A stretch of 64,000 nt of DNA, from assembly GCF_000516985.1 (NCBI RefSeq), contig NW_006917093.1, positions 682,001 to 746,000 of the forward strand, read 5' to 3'. This stretch comes from Pestalotiopsis fici W106-1 (Eukaryota; Ascomycota; Sordariomycetes; Amphisphaeriales; Sporocadaceae). A program made the position numbers and the translations under genes. Position 1 is the first letter of the stretch; every line of letters starts with the position of its first letter. Under the pieces are notes generated by a model. The model had not been told where the DNA came from. It ran no database searches and worked only from the letters and a program-made list of their open reading frames with translations. Shown here piece after piece: positions 1 to 11,929 of this stretch.

Positions 1-2443
1 CTCGTAATATTAATTTGACATCTTGAGAGTGTATCCTGGCTTGACAGGGCAGCGGGGTAAATCAACATCCCGCTGACATGCATGCAAAGGCTTCTTTCTC
101 CAGAAAAGATGCATGATCCTTGCTCCAACAATGGGCATACACATGTATGTCAACACGCATGTTTCTCCTGCCTGCATACCAGTCGGACACAGCGGCAAAG
201 TTTTCTGGTGACTTGTCATTGACCGCCATATCCTCGCACGTAGCTTTAGTTCTACAACTGTTTAGATGCGCAAGCCAGTCAGGCCAGTATGCCACGGCAT
301 GTAGAAGACCTGCATGATGTGGCTGTCTGCCACACGACTTCATCATTTCCATGGTTGCACTTGTGGCATAGGCAAAGTTGAAAATAAAATGTGACTTTCA
401 TGTATTTTTTTTTTCCTACAGACATGGTTTGTACATCAATGCCCACCCTGCCCAATGTTACTGTATGTAATTCTCCGGTGATCTATCATATCAGAGGGGC
501 TCTTTCTATCCAGGCCCGAGACAACACATTGTCAGATTTTTTTTTTGGGTTGCAGATGAACCTGTGCGTGCAAAACGGGAACACGTGTGTCTTGTATTTC
601 TACATGTTTGTACCTCGGGCCCATCAATCTGATGAACCTGAGAGCCCAACTTGGCAAATGTTGGTCGGTTAGTTTATCCGTGACGAAAGGCTAATTTTCT
701 TCTTCTTGGATATATATGCAGTATACTGCCTGCCATGTGCGTCAATATGATGAAAAAAAAATTATTCGACTAATGTACGCAGAAGCAAGTATATCTACAC
801 GTCTAGATGGTTCGTGTTGCAAGGCTTTGAGTGAAGATTGTTCACAGGCGAAGTTCCTGCCCATTCGAAGCAGTATACGTTTTCGAAGGGTTAGTGAAAA
901 GGAGCAATATTGCATAAGCATATTACATTGCAGAGATATTGGAGCATATGGATTTTAGCTAGGCAGGTGTCTAAGTAGACTATTATGCGCTTGTTACTCT
1001 CATCACGTTGGATAATGTAAGTAGCAGATGTTTTGATGGCCCCCCCACTACAGTCAGGTACATTGTAGTATGCACGCAGCACTTTGTCAGAGGATAATGC
1101 CTCAAGGGACTGCAAAGTGACTGAATCGTCCCTTGTTACACGCATTTGCATGGAATCAAAGTCAATTGAGAATATAGGCATCTGGGTATGTAGGTATCAA
1201 AGGCAGCAAGAACATGCCACAAAGGGACTCAAAGGCCACAGGCGAAAACTCGGGGCAGTAGTTACCTAATGTATCTAATTTAGCAATCAGACAGGGTAGA
1301 CAGACAGCGCAGCTACCTTGGCTATTGAGATCCACTGGCTCTGCAAAACCACAACCACATTAGCCCGGGCGGGCTGCTTAACCTTCCACCTTCCACCGAA
1401 CTACAGAGTACCTACCTACATACCTCAACCTGGGTGGGTAATGTAGTAGGTATGTGAACAATCCACCCCGCAGCTAGATCCGGCCTCACCCAAATCATTA
1501 AATCCACAACCTTCCTCCAGGGACGAACTGCAGGGTCCCAAGGCAACCGACCGAGTGGCCAGACCTGGCTCGAAACATTTTGAACTCTGAGTGGTCGTCT
1601 ATCTTTCTTTTTCTCTTCTTCTTTTATCCCTCTTCATCTTTGGTCAACCACATCTATTTCCCTGCTTCTTCCCGCCGTTCTCTCCCAACGACAGCACCCG
1701 TCGTCATCTTCGTTGCCCAACGGCTGCACGATCAAACTCAAACGTCCCCCCCAGCCTTGGGCGTCTTGCTGCAAGGGCTCTCGGGGTCTGACCAGGGGCC
1801 GGAATTATCCTCAACCCATATGAGGCAAACCATCCGCCTTGGAACCGGCTCAGCAACACCAGAAGCGGCAGCGGCCATTGATTGAATCTTCTCAGCTGCG
1901 TACATGACAGCACAAGTTGGCCATGTGCTAACCTGACCGGACCGCATACAGCTCCAGCCCTCGTTATCTTCTCCGCAATACCCTGTTTTCAAATTCAATT
2001 CAACCGGGGCCGCCTCTAACGCTTGATATCCTCTCAGTCCTGACAAGTAAATCATGAATTCTATCCTGAAGTGGCTACTCTCTAATCTGTCTGGACGTTC
2101 CTCATTGGCTATCCACGATTTGTCTCTCAGGGTTCGGCACAATAGGTGAACCCTCAGGTAAGTATTCCGTCCAATGTGGCCAGCCTGTTTGGCCAAAGCC
2201 GGTGATACAAATATCACTAACACTGTGGCATAGCCTGTTCAACTGTTGTTTCTGAACTTTTGGCCTCGACCGGCCTCTCTGCGCTGGTTGGTGCATGCAA
2301 CTCTAAATTTGGCTTCCATAACTTCAATTTGTACAACCCTCGACACCTGCTCTCGAAAAGTCTCCTGACGGCACGACCTTGTGGGGTCAGCTTGAAAATT
2401 CCTATCAGGCAGCCCAGCTGCCCAGGCGTCATGAGCAGCAACA
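1..2443. other. Left-end region without a supported gene
   Basis: Only short overlapping reading frames occur here, and none has a recognisable domain, a good start context or consistent splice sites. Bases from about 1580 to 1720 are strongly pyrimidine-rich (ctt/ttc runs), as in fungal core promoters and 5' leaders, and may belong to the leader of the next gene. A 114-bp repeat, listed separately, lies at 2059-2172. The first 1.3 kb shows nothing recognisable. Confidence 0.6.
2059..2172. repeat. Dispersed 114-bp repeat, copy 1
   Basis: This segment matches 11548-11661 in the same orientation with 9 mismatches and no gaps over 114 bases (counted by eye). The mismatches are a mix of 5 transitions and 4 transversions, so pure RIP mutation is not the explanation. 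On the minus strand both copies keep an open frame ending in the same stop, with peptide cores EYL-x-EGSPIVP and PERQIVD. That may be the 3' end of a duplicated gene or element. No terminal inverted repeats or target duplications were seen. Confidence 0.85.
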
Positions 2444-5400
2444 ATGGCTCTTCAAACCAATGTATTCCGGAATGGTGAATGGGTCACCCGCACCGTCAGC
2501 CCGGGAGACTTGTTTGCAGCGGCTTCATCGCAAACCATTAAACAGCCAAAACGGCTGTCCGCTCCACCAACTTACGGCCTTTTGACCAGAACCGTCATTG
2601 AAAGTCCTGTCTTCAATTGGGTCTTGCCAGTACAACTGAGGTCACCCAAATACAATGATGTTGTATTTGTTGGGGTATGTAGTCTACCTTTTCTCGTGTA
2701 TTCTCGAAGAATAATGTACTACTGGCGTAGAACCGAGATGTCCTTGGCCATTTCGGCAATTATGTGTCACTAGGACGCTCCCCAAAGTGACCCTCTTGCA
2801 AGATTTGGGGCATTATGAAACTGACGATTCGGCTAACGTTTTGAACCCAACAGGACAATTTTGTGCAAGTCTCCGAGCTTGGACAGGATATTCAGCTTCA
2901 CGACATTGCCAGAAAGCAAGATTTTGGATCTCGAATTCGCAATGCCTGTGTTATTGGATCTCCAGCGCACTATGGCGAAGATGCTAGTGTGAACGAGATG
3001 AAAGCTGAAGATGATGATGTGGACATGTTGACAGCAACCTCCCATGGCCAGCTTCCACCACAACTGGTTGCATTGGTTCTCGAGCGAGGCGACTTGGTCT
3101 TTCTCTTCCTCGAACAAGATACTTTTGGCCAGTGGCATTTTGTCTCACATGGTGAAAAAATCCCAGATACCCGCCTGATGCTGCCCGGCTATCACCTGGC
3201 AGTGGATCCAAGTTCGCGATATCTGGCTCTGGGTTGTTCAGAGACACATTTCCAAATTTGGAATCTGGAATCAATCGATACTCTTCGGGACCGCCGCGCA
3301 AGAGGGCTGCCCTTTAGACCCGTCACAAAATCGGTCATTCCAAAAGCCGTGACTGGGGTTATACACAAGATTGCCTTTCTCTCACCTGGCGCAGACAATG
3401 AAGAGAACGTTGTCCTGACATTGATACTTGTACACAAGGGTAGTTCCAAATTACATCGGTTCGAGTGGGAACTTACAGATGACGTGGCCTACTCTTTACG
3501 TCAACCAAGTCCAGGGTGGGCACTCGCTCCGGATTACCAGATGCCTCTGTTGATGATCCCCTCGACGATTCGAGAGAGTTTTTTACTGGTCACGGAGACA
3601 AGCCAAGCCCATTGGGCAACACTTAGGAACGGACAGCTCGAAGCACAAGTTGTTGAGATGGAAGAGCGCGATCAGACCGAACTACACATTGGCAATACCA
3701 TGCCTTTGTGGACCGCATGGAGCAGGCCATGGCGCTTGCCAGAATACCACCTTGACAAGGATACCATATGGATGGCGAGGGAGGACGGCATCCTACAATT
3801 CCTCGAGATTGCAGCCGTGGGTGGAATTTCCACCAATGTAATCTTGGGGGAAGTCAAATGCAAGATAGACACAGCCTTTGCTTGTCTGTATGACCGGTTT
3901 GCGGACATTCTCATCACTGGCGGTGACTCGGGTCCTGGTGCAATATGGCGGGTACGCAGAGCCCCGAATCTTGTCATGTTTAGTAGCTGATCATTTTCCT
4001 CCCAAAGGCCGAGGCGAGACAAGCACCAAGTCACATCGGAACTATACCAAACTGGTCCCCAACAGTAGACATTATATCTACCAAGCCTATACAAGTTTCT
4101 CAGTCGGATGGCAAGAAACATCGATCTCGCAATGCTCAAAATGGCGAGTCGTGTTCACGACAGGACCAGCTATTCGCATGTGCTGGTCGAGGCCAGACTG
4201 GATCAATTGTCGAATTCAGGTATGGCTTTGAGGCAAGAGTCGGTTTTGACTTTGACCTCGAAGATCATGTGCAGCAATGCTGGACAATGAGGAGTCCGGC
4301 AAACAGTCCAGACTCTGAACTTTGCCTGCTGCTGGCCTATCCCGACAAATCTACCATTGTCCACATTGATATTGATACCCTCGCAGCCACCTTCAAATCC
4401 CAGGAAGAAGTGCCTTTTGACCTATTTTCAACCACATTAGCAGCAGAAGAGCTCGATGATGGAACAATAATCCAGATTACGACGGATTTTGTCACCATTG
4501 TTGATCCTTTAGATGGGTAAGTTATGCGTCCATTTTAGGCTTTGTGGAAATTGTTTGCTAACCTATTTAGCCATCTGCGACACCCTATGAGCCATGTCGT
4601 GGGTAATTCTGAGGCTGTTGTTACTGATGCGACGGCAAGAACGGATCTGGTAGCCATATCGTATTATTCTGGCCCTGATTTTCGCGTCAGCATAGGACGC
4701 GTAAGTGGCCTCGATTTGAATCTAGGCCCAACATATAACATTAGCGGAGAAGTCACATGCCTTGCGTGGTCCAAATTTGCAGGAGAGAGTGCCTTGTTGG
4801 TCGGTGTCTGGGACCGGGAAGCGGGCAAGCCGCTACTCATGGTATTTTCGACGCAAATCAGCCCAGAAAATCAAACGCCGGAACCAATCCGTCTTGACAT
4901 TGTCCAACGTGAGTATGAATATTCGAAATGACAAAGGTCCCACTAACAACTTCTGGTACTAGTCTTGCGCGCGCAACAGCCTGACAACAATCCCCTCGCC
5001 GGCATGCACCCGACTGAGGCCTTTACCAGCATGGTTTCCATGGAGCATAAGGAGGGATATGCTACGATCTGCATAGGCTCCAGAAGTGGTGAAGTCATAA
5101 CACTAGCACTGGACCCGAATAACATGCAGACCTTTCAAGGCACGTGCGACAAGTTTGGCTCAGCAGGAGCATATGTATTCCCAATGAGTACAGAGTCGGA
5201 ACCGTCGTCTCTCTTCGTCTGCTGTGATTCGAATGTCTTTTTTCTGTCCAGCCGGGCAACGAGGGGGAGACCTAGATTTGAGAAGAAGGACCGCGTCTGG
5301 GTGACTGGTGTCGAGTCTGAGACGAGTACGTCTCCTGACGTGAGCACTGTTGGCAGAATGCGACGAAATCTGTCACAGGTTGCCGGAAAATCAACGCTCA

Positions 5401-6812
5401 CCATGGTGTCTGGGTCCTCTATTTACTTTGCAGAGTTACAAAGTGTTTCCAAGCCCGTCTTGCGTCATCTCCCTGTTCTTGGGACTCCCTACAAAGTCAT
5501 GTATCACCCGAGGCTGGATGTCCTGGTTGTGGCGGTTCTGTATCGTGGCTGCCCGACCCTACGATTCATCGATCCCGTCACTGGCGTGGATCTCTCAATG
5601 CCGACTGATTCCGGGGGCGTTGAAGTCCCATTCATCACTGGTCTCGGAAGACCCGGCTCTCGGATCTTGGCATTGTCAGACTGGAATTATGAAAAGGACG
5701 GCCGCACCTGGAGTTACCTTGTGGTGTCGGTACGACTTCCTGACGGCCAGGGCCAAGTATTGGTTATCACGGCAAGCAAGGATGAGAGCCGGGTATCGGA
5801 TGGCCCTTTGAGAATACGCTTCTTCACCAAACTGAAGAGGACGGGATACGCGGACCCAGTTTGGTCGATCGCGACCGAGGCCCAAGGATTACTTCTCTGC
5901 ACTGGGAACACAATCCAGTACGAAATACTTGACTTGGAAGAGAAGAAACTAAGAAAAGTAAAGGAGCATGTTCTCGCCTCGCCCGCAACTTCAATGGAGG
6001 TTGTCCATGACAGACTTTACGTCACAACTACGCGCCATTCGCTTGAGATTGTGGACTTTAAAAGTTCACCCAATGCAGAAACAATGACACGACTAAATAC
6101 GGATGACAAGGCCAGACCGGCACTGCACTGTCTCGACGGTGTCGACACTTCAAGGAAAGGAAACCACCAGGGCGTGATACTTGTGTCGGATAATTCTTGC
6201 GGAGTATGGGGGATGTGGGCTCCAGCCGAGAGCGACAGGCCTTTCAAATCAATCTTTCTAGCAGAACTGCGGGCATCAGTCAAGCGTTTCGTCCGCGCAA
6301 GAACTAGAATGCCCTGGAGTGGCCCCGAGCAGCAATCATTGTATGGGCATGTGCCAAGCAGCCGTGACGGTGCGGATATCCTTGGACTTGGTATCGATGG
6401 GTCCTTGAGACATTTCACAATACTGGACGCGTCAGCTTGGCGACTTCTCCGGTTCATTCAGAACCTTGCCGTTGCCTCGCCAAACATTTGTCATCCTGCT
6501 GCGTCTTATGCAGAGATTGGCAATGGTGAAGATGGTGAGTTTGAGGCCATGGACACCGATTGGGACCCGGAACCCAAGAGCTCGCCTATAATGAACATGC
6601 ATGTCGACGGGGACATCCTCCAGCGTTGTCTGGACCTTCGGGCTTTGGAAAAGTTGACTATAAACAAGGAGCATGCAGCTCGTCTTTGCAAGCTTCTGGA
6701 AAGTCTGGAAGGTGGAAAATACACACGGGAACTACAAGACGATGGCGAAATGACTGCATACGTTGATCTTGCCTACGAAGTACTTGAGTACTACCTCTCG
6801 CCAGTATTATGA
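2444..6812 (+). CDS. MMS1/DDB1/CPSF-A family beta-propeller protein
   Basis: Five exons are read: 2444-2674, 2854-3951, 4008-4516, 4571-4908 and 4963-6812, all phase-compatible, giving 1341 residues. The N-terminus (MALQTNVF, then GLLTRTVIESPVF) and the stretch CAGRGQTGSIVEFRYG resemble the fungal MMS1_N/CPSF-A group, often labelled thermotolerance protein. Length and lack of membrane segments fit the multi-propeller scaffolds of DDB1, CPSF160 and Rse1, which act in ubiquitin-ligase, mRNA 3'-end or splicing complexes. The exact complex for this paralogue is not known to me. The ATG at 2444 starts the conserved N-terminus. Intron 1 is 179 nt and less certain. Intron 2 is read as 3952-4007 ending AAG with branch gctgat, because that restores an alignable frame; the alternative end at 3986 would leave only 35 nt. 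Confidence 0.82.
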
Positions 6813-7822
6813 TGAGGAGGGTCGAGAACGTTGACTGCAGTCACAGCCATCCTTGATTACTACGATCTCTATGGATTATTACAAGAAGGGATTACAGCAC
6901 AGTGACTAGAGACCAAAACATTGATCAAGGGACAAGAAATGGCGTTGGCAGCATTGGCTAATAGACTAGACAAAAGAAACGAAGAAAAACAATGTTGTCT
7001 TTTTCAAGGATCAAATGGGCAGTGTCTAGCTTTTATGAAATGCTTGCTATGATGCAAAATGTATATGAAAACAGGAAATGAAGATTTTCTATGTCAGCTG
7101 GTGCCTCCATTGAGATGGAGCTCTTTACAGTATATTACATGTGTTGATGTTTCTCTGAAGAAGGACGCTGAAATTAGTGCTTGTTTCGATGCTGGGCCTT
7201 GAACCTTTGCTTGGTGCTGCCTAGAGTATACGCGAGTTGCAAAGAGCTGGGATTCACAATTTGATTGTGTGAGTCATGAAACGAAAACCATCAAAACGTC
7301 CCAAACGGTTAAACGGATCGAGTTCTTGGAGCAAAAAAATATATAATATATGCCCGAGGTCAATGTAGGATTCAAGGTAAGTAGCTGAGAGTCCACTGTA
7401 GAGTGGGGCAAAAGTGCAAGCAAATTCTCCCCACATTTGGAATTTAGTGAGTGGTGACCTAAACTGAGCTTTGCCCACCAAGGTCCACCTTGTACGATAC
7501 CTGCACTATTCGTAGTGGGAAATCAACCCCTCCATCACAGCTTTGAGCCCACCATCTCATCCACATCCGCCACCTGTTTTGGGATTTGCGGCAGATCCAA
7601 GAACTTTTTTCTCTGTTTACCCTTCCCATTCATTTGTTGAAGGAACAGGTTTCTGCTGCCTCCTACAGCTCCTTGTCTGTTTTTTTTCTCTCCCCACGAA
7701 ATAGACGAGTCAAGGTCTATTATTTAGGCTGTCTTGCGAGCCTTTAATTAGTTTTCGTCTGGATTCTTTGAATTTTTTCTTCTTCCCGCTTTTTTAAAGC
7801 ACCACAAGCGACAACTGTCAAC
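6813..7822. other. Intergenic: 3' flank of the CPSF-A-like gene and eIF5B promoter
   Basis: No gene is supported. The last 250 bases are rich in pyrimidine runs (ttttctct, tttttttctct), typical of promoters of highly expressed fungal genes. The region ends with a good start context, gtcaacATGg. Confidence 0.6.
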
Positions 7823-10800
7823 ATGGCGCCCAAAGGCAAGAAGGGAAAGAAGGGCGGCAACGATGACTGGGAAGCCGAACTTGGAGAGTCCATCGCCCCC
7901 GTCAACGGCAGTGAAGCCCCCGCCGACGATGCCGCCAACGGCGACGACAAGCAGGACGAGGATGCCGCCCCCGCTGGCGGTCTCATGGCCATGATGAGCA
8001 GACGTCGCGAGAAGAGGAAGAAGCAGGGACTGGGAGAGGACTTTGAAGTTCCCAAGGAAGAAGAGCCTGCCCAAGACGCGACTCCCGCCCCGGCCCCCGT
8101 CGAGGCCAACATGGACGACGAGTTTGCCCTTCCCGAGAAGAAGGGCAAGGGTGGCAAGGGCGCGGCCGCTGCAAAGGCCGCCGCCGGAGCCGATGACGTT
8201 GGCGAGGACGGCCGCATCTTGACCAAGGCCGAGAAGGAGAAGCTCAAGAAGGAGAGGGAAAAAGCCAGAAAGAAGGAACAGGTGAAACAATACCAGAGCC
8301 ACCTCCAACATTCAAGAAGATGCATATTGACAAGTTCATTCCAAGGCTGCCAAGAAGAAGACTACAACTCCCGCACCAAAAGCCGAGCCCGCCAAGCCTG
8401 CCCCTGAAGAGAAGAAGAAGAAGGAGGCTGAGCCTGTCCCCGAGGCTCCCGCCGCCGGCAAAAAGGGCAAGAAGCTTCCTCCTCACCTGGCAGCTCTCCA
8501 AAAGCAGCAGGAAGAGCTGCGCTTGCGCCGCGAGGCAGAGGAGCGCCAAGCTGCCGAGGAAAAGGCACGCCTTGAGGCAGAGGAGAAGCGAGACGCCGAA
8601 GAGGTGAAGCGCCGCGAAGAGGAAAAGGCCCGCAAGAAGCAAAAGGAAAAGGAGAGGATTGACCAGCTCAAGAAGGAGGGCAAGTTCATGACCAAGGCCC
8701 AGAAGGAGGAGAAGGCTCGCAACGAGCGCAAGCTCCAGCAGATGCTGGCTGCTGGTATCAAGATTGGTCCCCAGGAAGGTGAAGGCGAGGAAAAGAAAAA
8801 GAAGGTTGTTTATGACAACCGGAAGCGTGGCAAGGCAGGCAAGGTGCGTAACAAACAGACCCTTGTGAAATGTTGGGAATCGATTGCAATATTAACCGGG
8901 CTCTAGGTCGACGAGGAAAAGGCCCTGGCCGAGGCTGCCGAGCGAGCAAGACTGGAAGTAGAGCGTGTTGCCAAGGAGGCTGAAGAGAAGGCTGCCAAGG
9001 AGGCTGCCGAAGCTGAAGCCGCTGCAAAGGCCGCCAAGGCAAAGGAAGAAAGCGACATTGAAGATGATTGGGAGGCTGCAGCCGAATCGGACAAGGAAGA
9101 CGTCAAGGACAGCTGGGATGCCGACTCTGACGAGGAGGGTTCAGAAAAGAAGTCGACAGAGCTGCCCTCCAGGCGAAAGGCCACGGAGGACTCAGAGTCC
9201 GAGTCCGAGTCCGAGTCTGAAGAGGAGTCCGAGGAAGATGAGGAGCAGACCGCCGCACAAGCAGCCGAGGCCCAGCGCAAGAGAGAGGCTGCCGAGCGAC
9301 GTGAAAAGGCACACCAGGCTGCTCTGGCAGCTCGATCCGCGGACAACCTCCGATCGCCCATTTGCTGTATTCTTGGTCACGTCGATACCGGAAAGACCAA
9401 GCTTTTGGACAAGATTCGTCAGACAAACGTCCAGGAGGGCGAAGCTGGTGGTATTACGCAGCAGATTGGTGCTACGTACTTTCCTGTCGATGCCATCAAG
9501 CAAAAGACTCAAGTGGTTAACCGTGATGAGTCTTTCGAGTTCAAGGTTCCTGGTCTCTTGATTATCGATACCCCTGGTCACGAGTCCTTTTCCAACCTGC
9601 GATCTCGTGGTTCTTCCCTCTGTAACATTGCCATTCTGGTCGTCGATATCATGCACGGTCTCGAACCCCAGACTCTCGAGTCCATGAAGTTGCTGAGAGA
9701 CAGAAAGACTCCCTTTGTTGTCGCGCTGAACAAGATTGATCGTCTGTACGGCTGGAAGAAGGTGGACAACAACGGCTTCCAGGAGAGTTTGGCTTTGCAA
9801 AACAAGGGTGTTCAGAACGAGTTCAAGAACCGTCTCGAGCAGACCAAGGTTGCTTTCGCCGAGCAGGGTTTCAACTCTGAGCTCTTTTACGAGAACAAAT
9901 CCATGGCCAAGAACGTTTCCTTGATCCCCACCTCGGCACACACTGGTGAGGGTATTCCTGACATGCTCAAGCTGATTGTTCAGCTCACCCAGGAGAGAAT
10001 GGTTGGCTCTCTCATGTACTTGTCCGAGGTCCAAGCTACCGTTCTCGAGGTCAAGGCCATTGAGGGTTTCGGTATGACCATTGACGTTATCTTGTCCAAC
10101 GGTGTCATTCGCGAAGGTGATCGCATCGTGGTATGCGGCACAGAGGGTGCTATAGTCACCAATATTCGTGCACTTCTCACGCCTGCGCCGCTCAAGGAAC
10201 TGCGTGTCAAGTCTCAATATGTCCACAACAAGGAGATCAAGGCTGCCATGGGTGTCAAGATCAGCGCTCCTGGTCTCGATGGTGCTATTGCTGGTTCTCG
10301 ACTTTTGGTTGTCGGTCCTGATGATGATGAGGATGACCTTATCGATGAGCTCGAGGGTGATCTCAACGTGCTCTTTAGCCGTGTCACCAAGACTGGACGT
10401 GGTGTCTCGGTGCAGGCCTCGACTCTGGGTTCGCTGGAAGCCTTGCTCGACTTTTTGAAGGACTGCAAGATCCCCGTGGCAAACGTGGGAATTGGACCCG
10501 TCTTCAAGCGAGATGTCATGCAGTGTGGTACCATGTTGGAGAAGTCGCCCGACTATGCCGTCATGCTGTGCTTCGATGTCAAGGTTGACAAGGAAGCGCA
10601 GCAATATGCCGAGGACCAAGGCATCAAGATCTTTACTGCCGACATCATCTACCATCTCTTTGACAACTTTACCAAGCACATGGAGGAGCAACTCGAGAAG
10701 AAGAAGGAAGAGTCCAAGATGTTGGCCGTCTTCCCTTGCGTTCTCAACACGGTTGCTGTGTTCAACAAGACCAACCCCATTGTCATTGGTGTCGATGTGA

Positions 10801-11185
10801 TTGATGGCAACCTCAAGATCAACACGCCCATTGCCGCTGTTCGACAGGGTCCAAATGGCAAAGAAATTGTTCCCATTGGCAGAGTGTAAGTTTCCCCTCC
10901 ATGGCAGAAATTATTGTCTCATACTAACTTGTTTCCTCTAGTACATCCATTGAGCGTGACCACAAGGCTATTCCCGTCTGCAAAAAGGGAGCACCCTCGG
11001 TCGCCGTGAAGATTGAAATGGGCAGCTCTCAGCCCACATATGGCCGACACCTTGAAGAGACGGACACACTCTACAGTCAAATCTCTCGCAAGAGTATCGA
11101 CACACTCAAGGAGTTTTACCGCAAGGACATGACCAACGATGACTGGCACCTCATTGTCAAGTTGAAGCCTCTGTTTGACATTTAA
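7823..11185 (+). CDS. Eukaryotic translation initiation factor 5B (eIF5B, IF2-like GTPase)
   Basis: Exons 7823-8281, 8346-8843, 8907-10885 and 10942-11185 give 1059 residues, normal for the family. eIF5B is the cytosolic GTPase that joins the 60S subunit to the initiation complex. The first ~490 residues are Lys/Glu/Ala-rich and charged (KKGKKG, KARKKEQ, EEK runs, SESESE). The GTPase follows: G1 [12 protein letters not shown], switch-[12 protein letters not shown]3 DTPGHESF, G4 NKIDR. The C-terminus ends [13 protein letters not shown]. Intron 1 has a weak donor (gtgaaa) and an AAG acceptor but is needed to keep frame. A gene for this essential factor marks the flank as core genome. Confidence 0.96.
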
Positions 11186-11929
11186 AACTATGGGTAGCTA
11201 GGCTACCTACCTGGGAGCTCTATCAATTCGACGCAACGCTGGAACAAGGATTGATCAAAAAGTCGAACAGGGTGATTTCATGTATGATGAACCAAAAAAA
11301 GAGGTAGAGCACATTCCGCATGCATTTACGTTGTCGGCATTGCTCTATGGCCACATGGCAAGAGGGAAATGGTTTCATTTTTATATAGGCGTTTAGGTTG
11401 ATTTGTCTCTGAAAAATATTCCCTTGTTCGTATCTTGCTCGTGAATGTGTGCCCCAGCGGCCAATGACTAGAAAGCATCGACTTTATTTGATCAATCTCT
11501 CGGGTGGGCCCAATCTATAGGGAGTACTTCAATCATCCACTATGGTATTCTATCCTGAAGCGGCTGATCTCTAATCTCTCTGGACGTTCCTCATTGCCTA
11601 TCCACGATTTGCCTCTCAGGGTCCGGCACAATCGGTGAACCCTCAAGTAAGTATTCCGTCCTTGCTCGAGTTAAATGTTTTGGAACAAGATAATACAATG
11701 TCAGATGACGAGGAGGTTAACACACACAATATCGAAGCTCGATTGACTGGCTCCGTGGGGGCGTAAATAAGATCCAATGCATCAAGTGCGGGGTACGACT
11801 CACGAGGCTGTATCCAAAGGCAAGTTGTCCATTACAACCAAGACGATATCGAATTTTCCTACCTGGATCCTCGTACTAGAGACTTACTAATCATACATCT
11901 AAAGAACCATCACATGTGAGGAAACGAGA
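11186..11929. other. Intergenic between eIF5B and the ankyrin-Sec5 gene
   Basis: No reading frame is supported. The stretch holds the eIF5B 3' flank, the second copy of the 114-bp repeat, and the probable promoter of the next gene. It marks the change from housekeeping genes to the accessory island. Confidence 0.6.
11548..11661. repeat. Dispersed 114-bp repeat, copy 2
   Basis: This is a direct-orientation partner of 2059-2172, identical at 105 of 114 positions. Similarity stops abruptly after attccgtcc; upstream only a weak match continues for about 10 bases. It lies about 270 bp upstream of the ankyrin-Sec5 start, at the left edge of the accessory island. Confidence 0.85.

Noticed and set aside
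1580..1885. 101-codon frame in the left intergenic region
   Set aside because: No ATG start, composition reflects the pyrimidine-rich promoter-like tract, and no recognisable domain.
7744..8325. Two long antisense frames over the eIF5B N-terminus
   Set aside because: Leu/Ser-rich products come from reverse reading of lysine/glutamate/alanine codons; no independent evidence.
9192..10691. 499-codon open frame antisense to eIF5B
   Set aside because: It lies entirely inside the conserved GTPase coding region and its open length follows from codon bias of the sense gene; no domain, start context or introns of its own.
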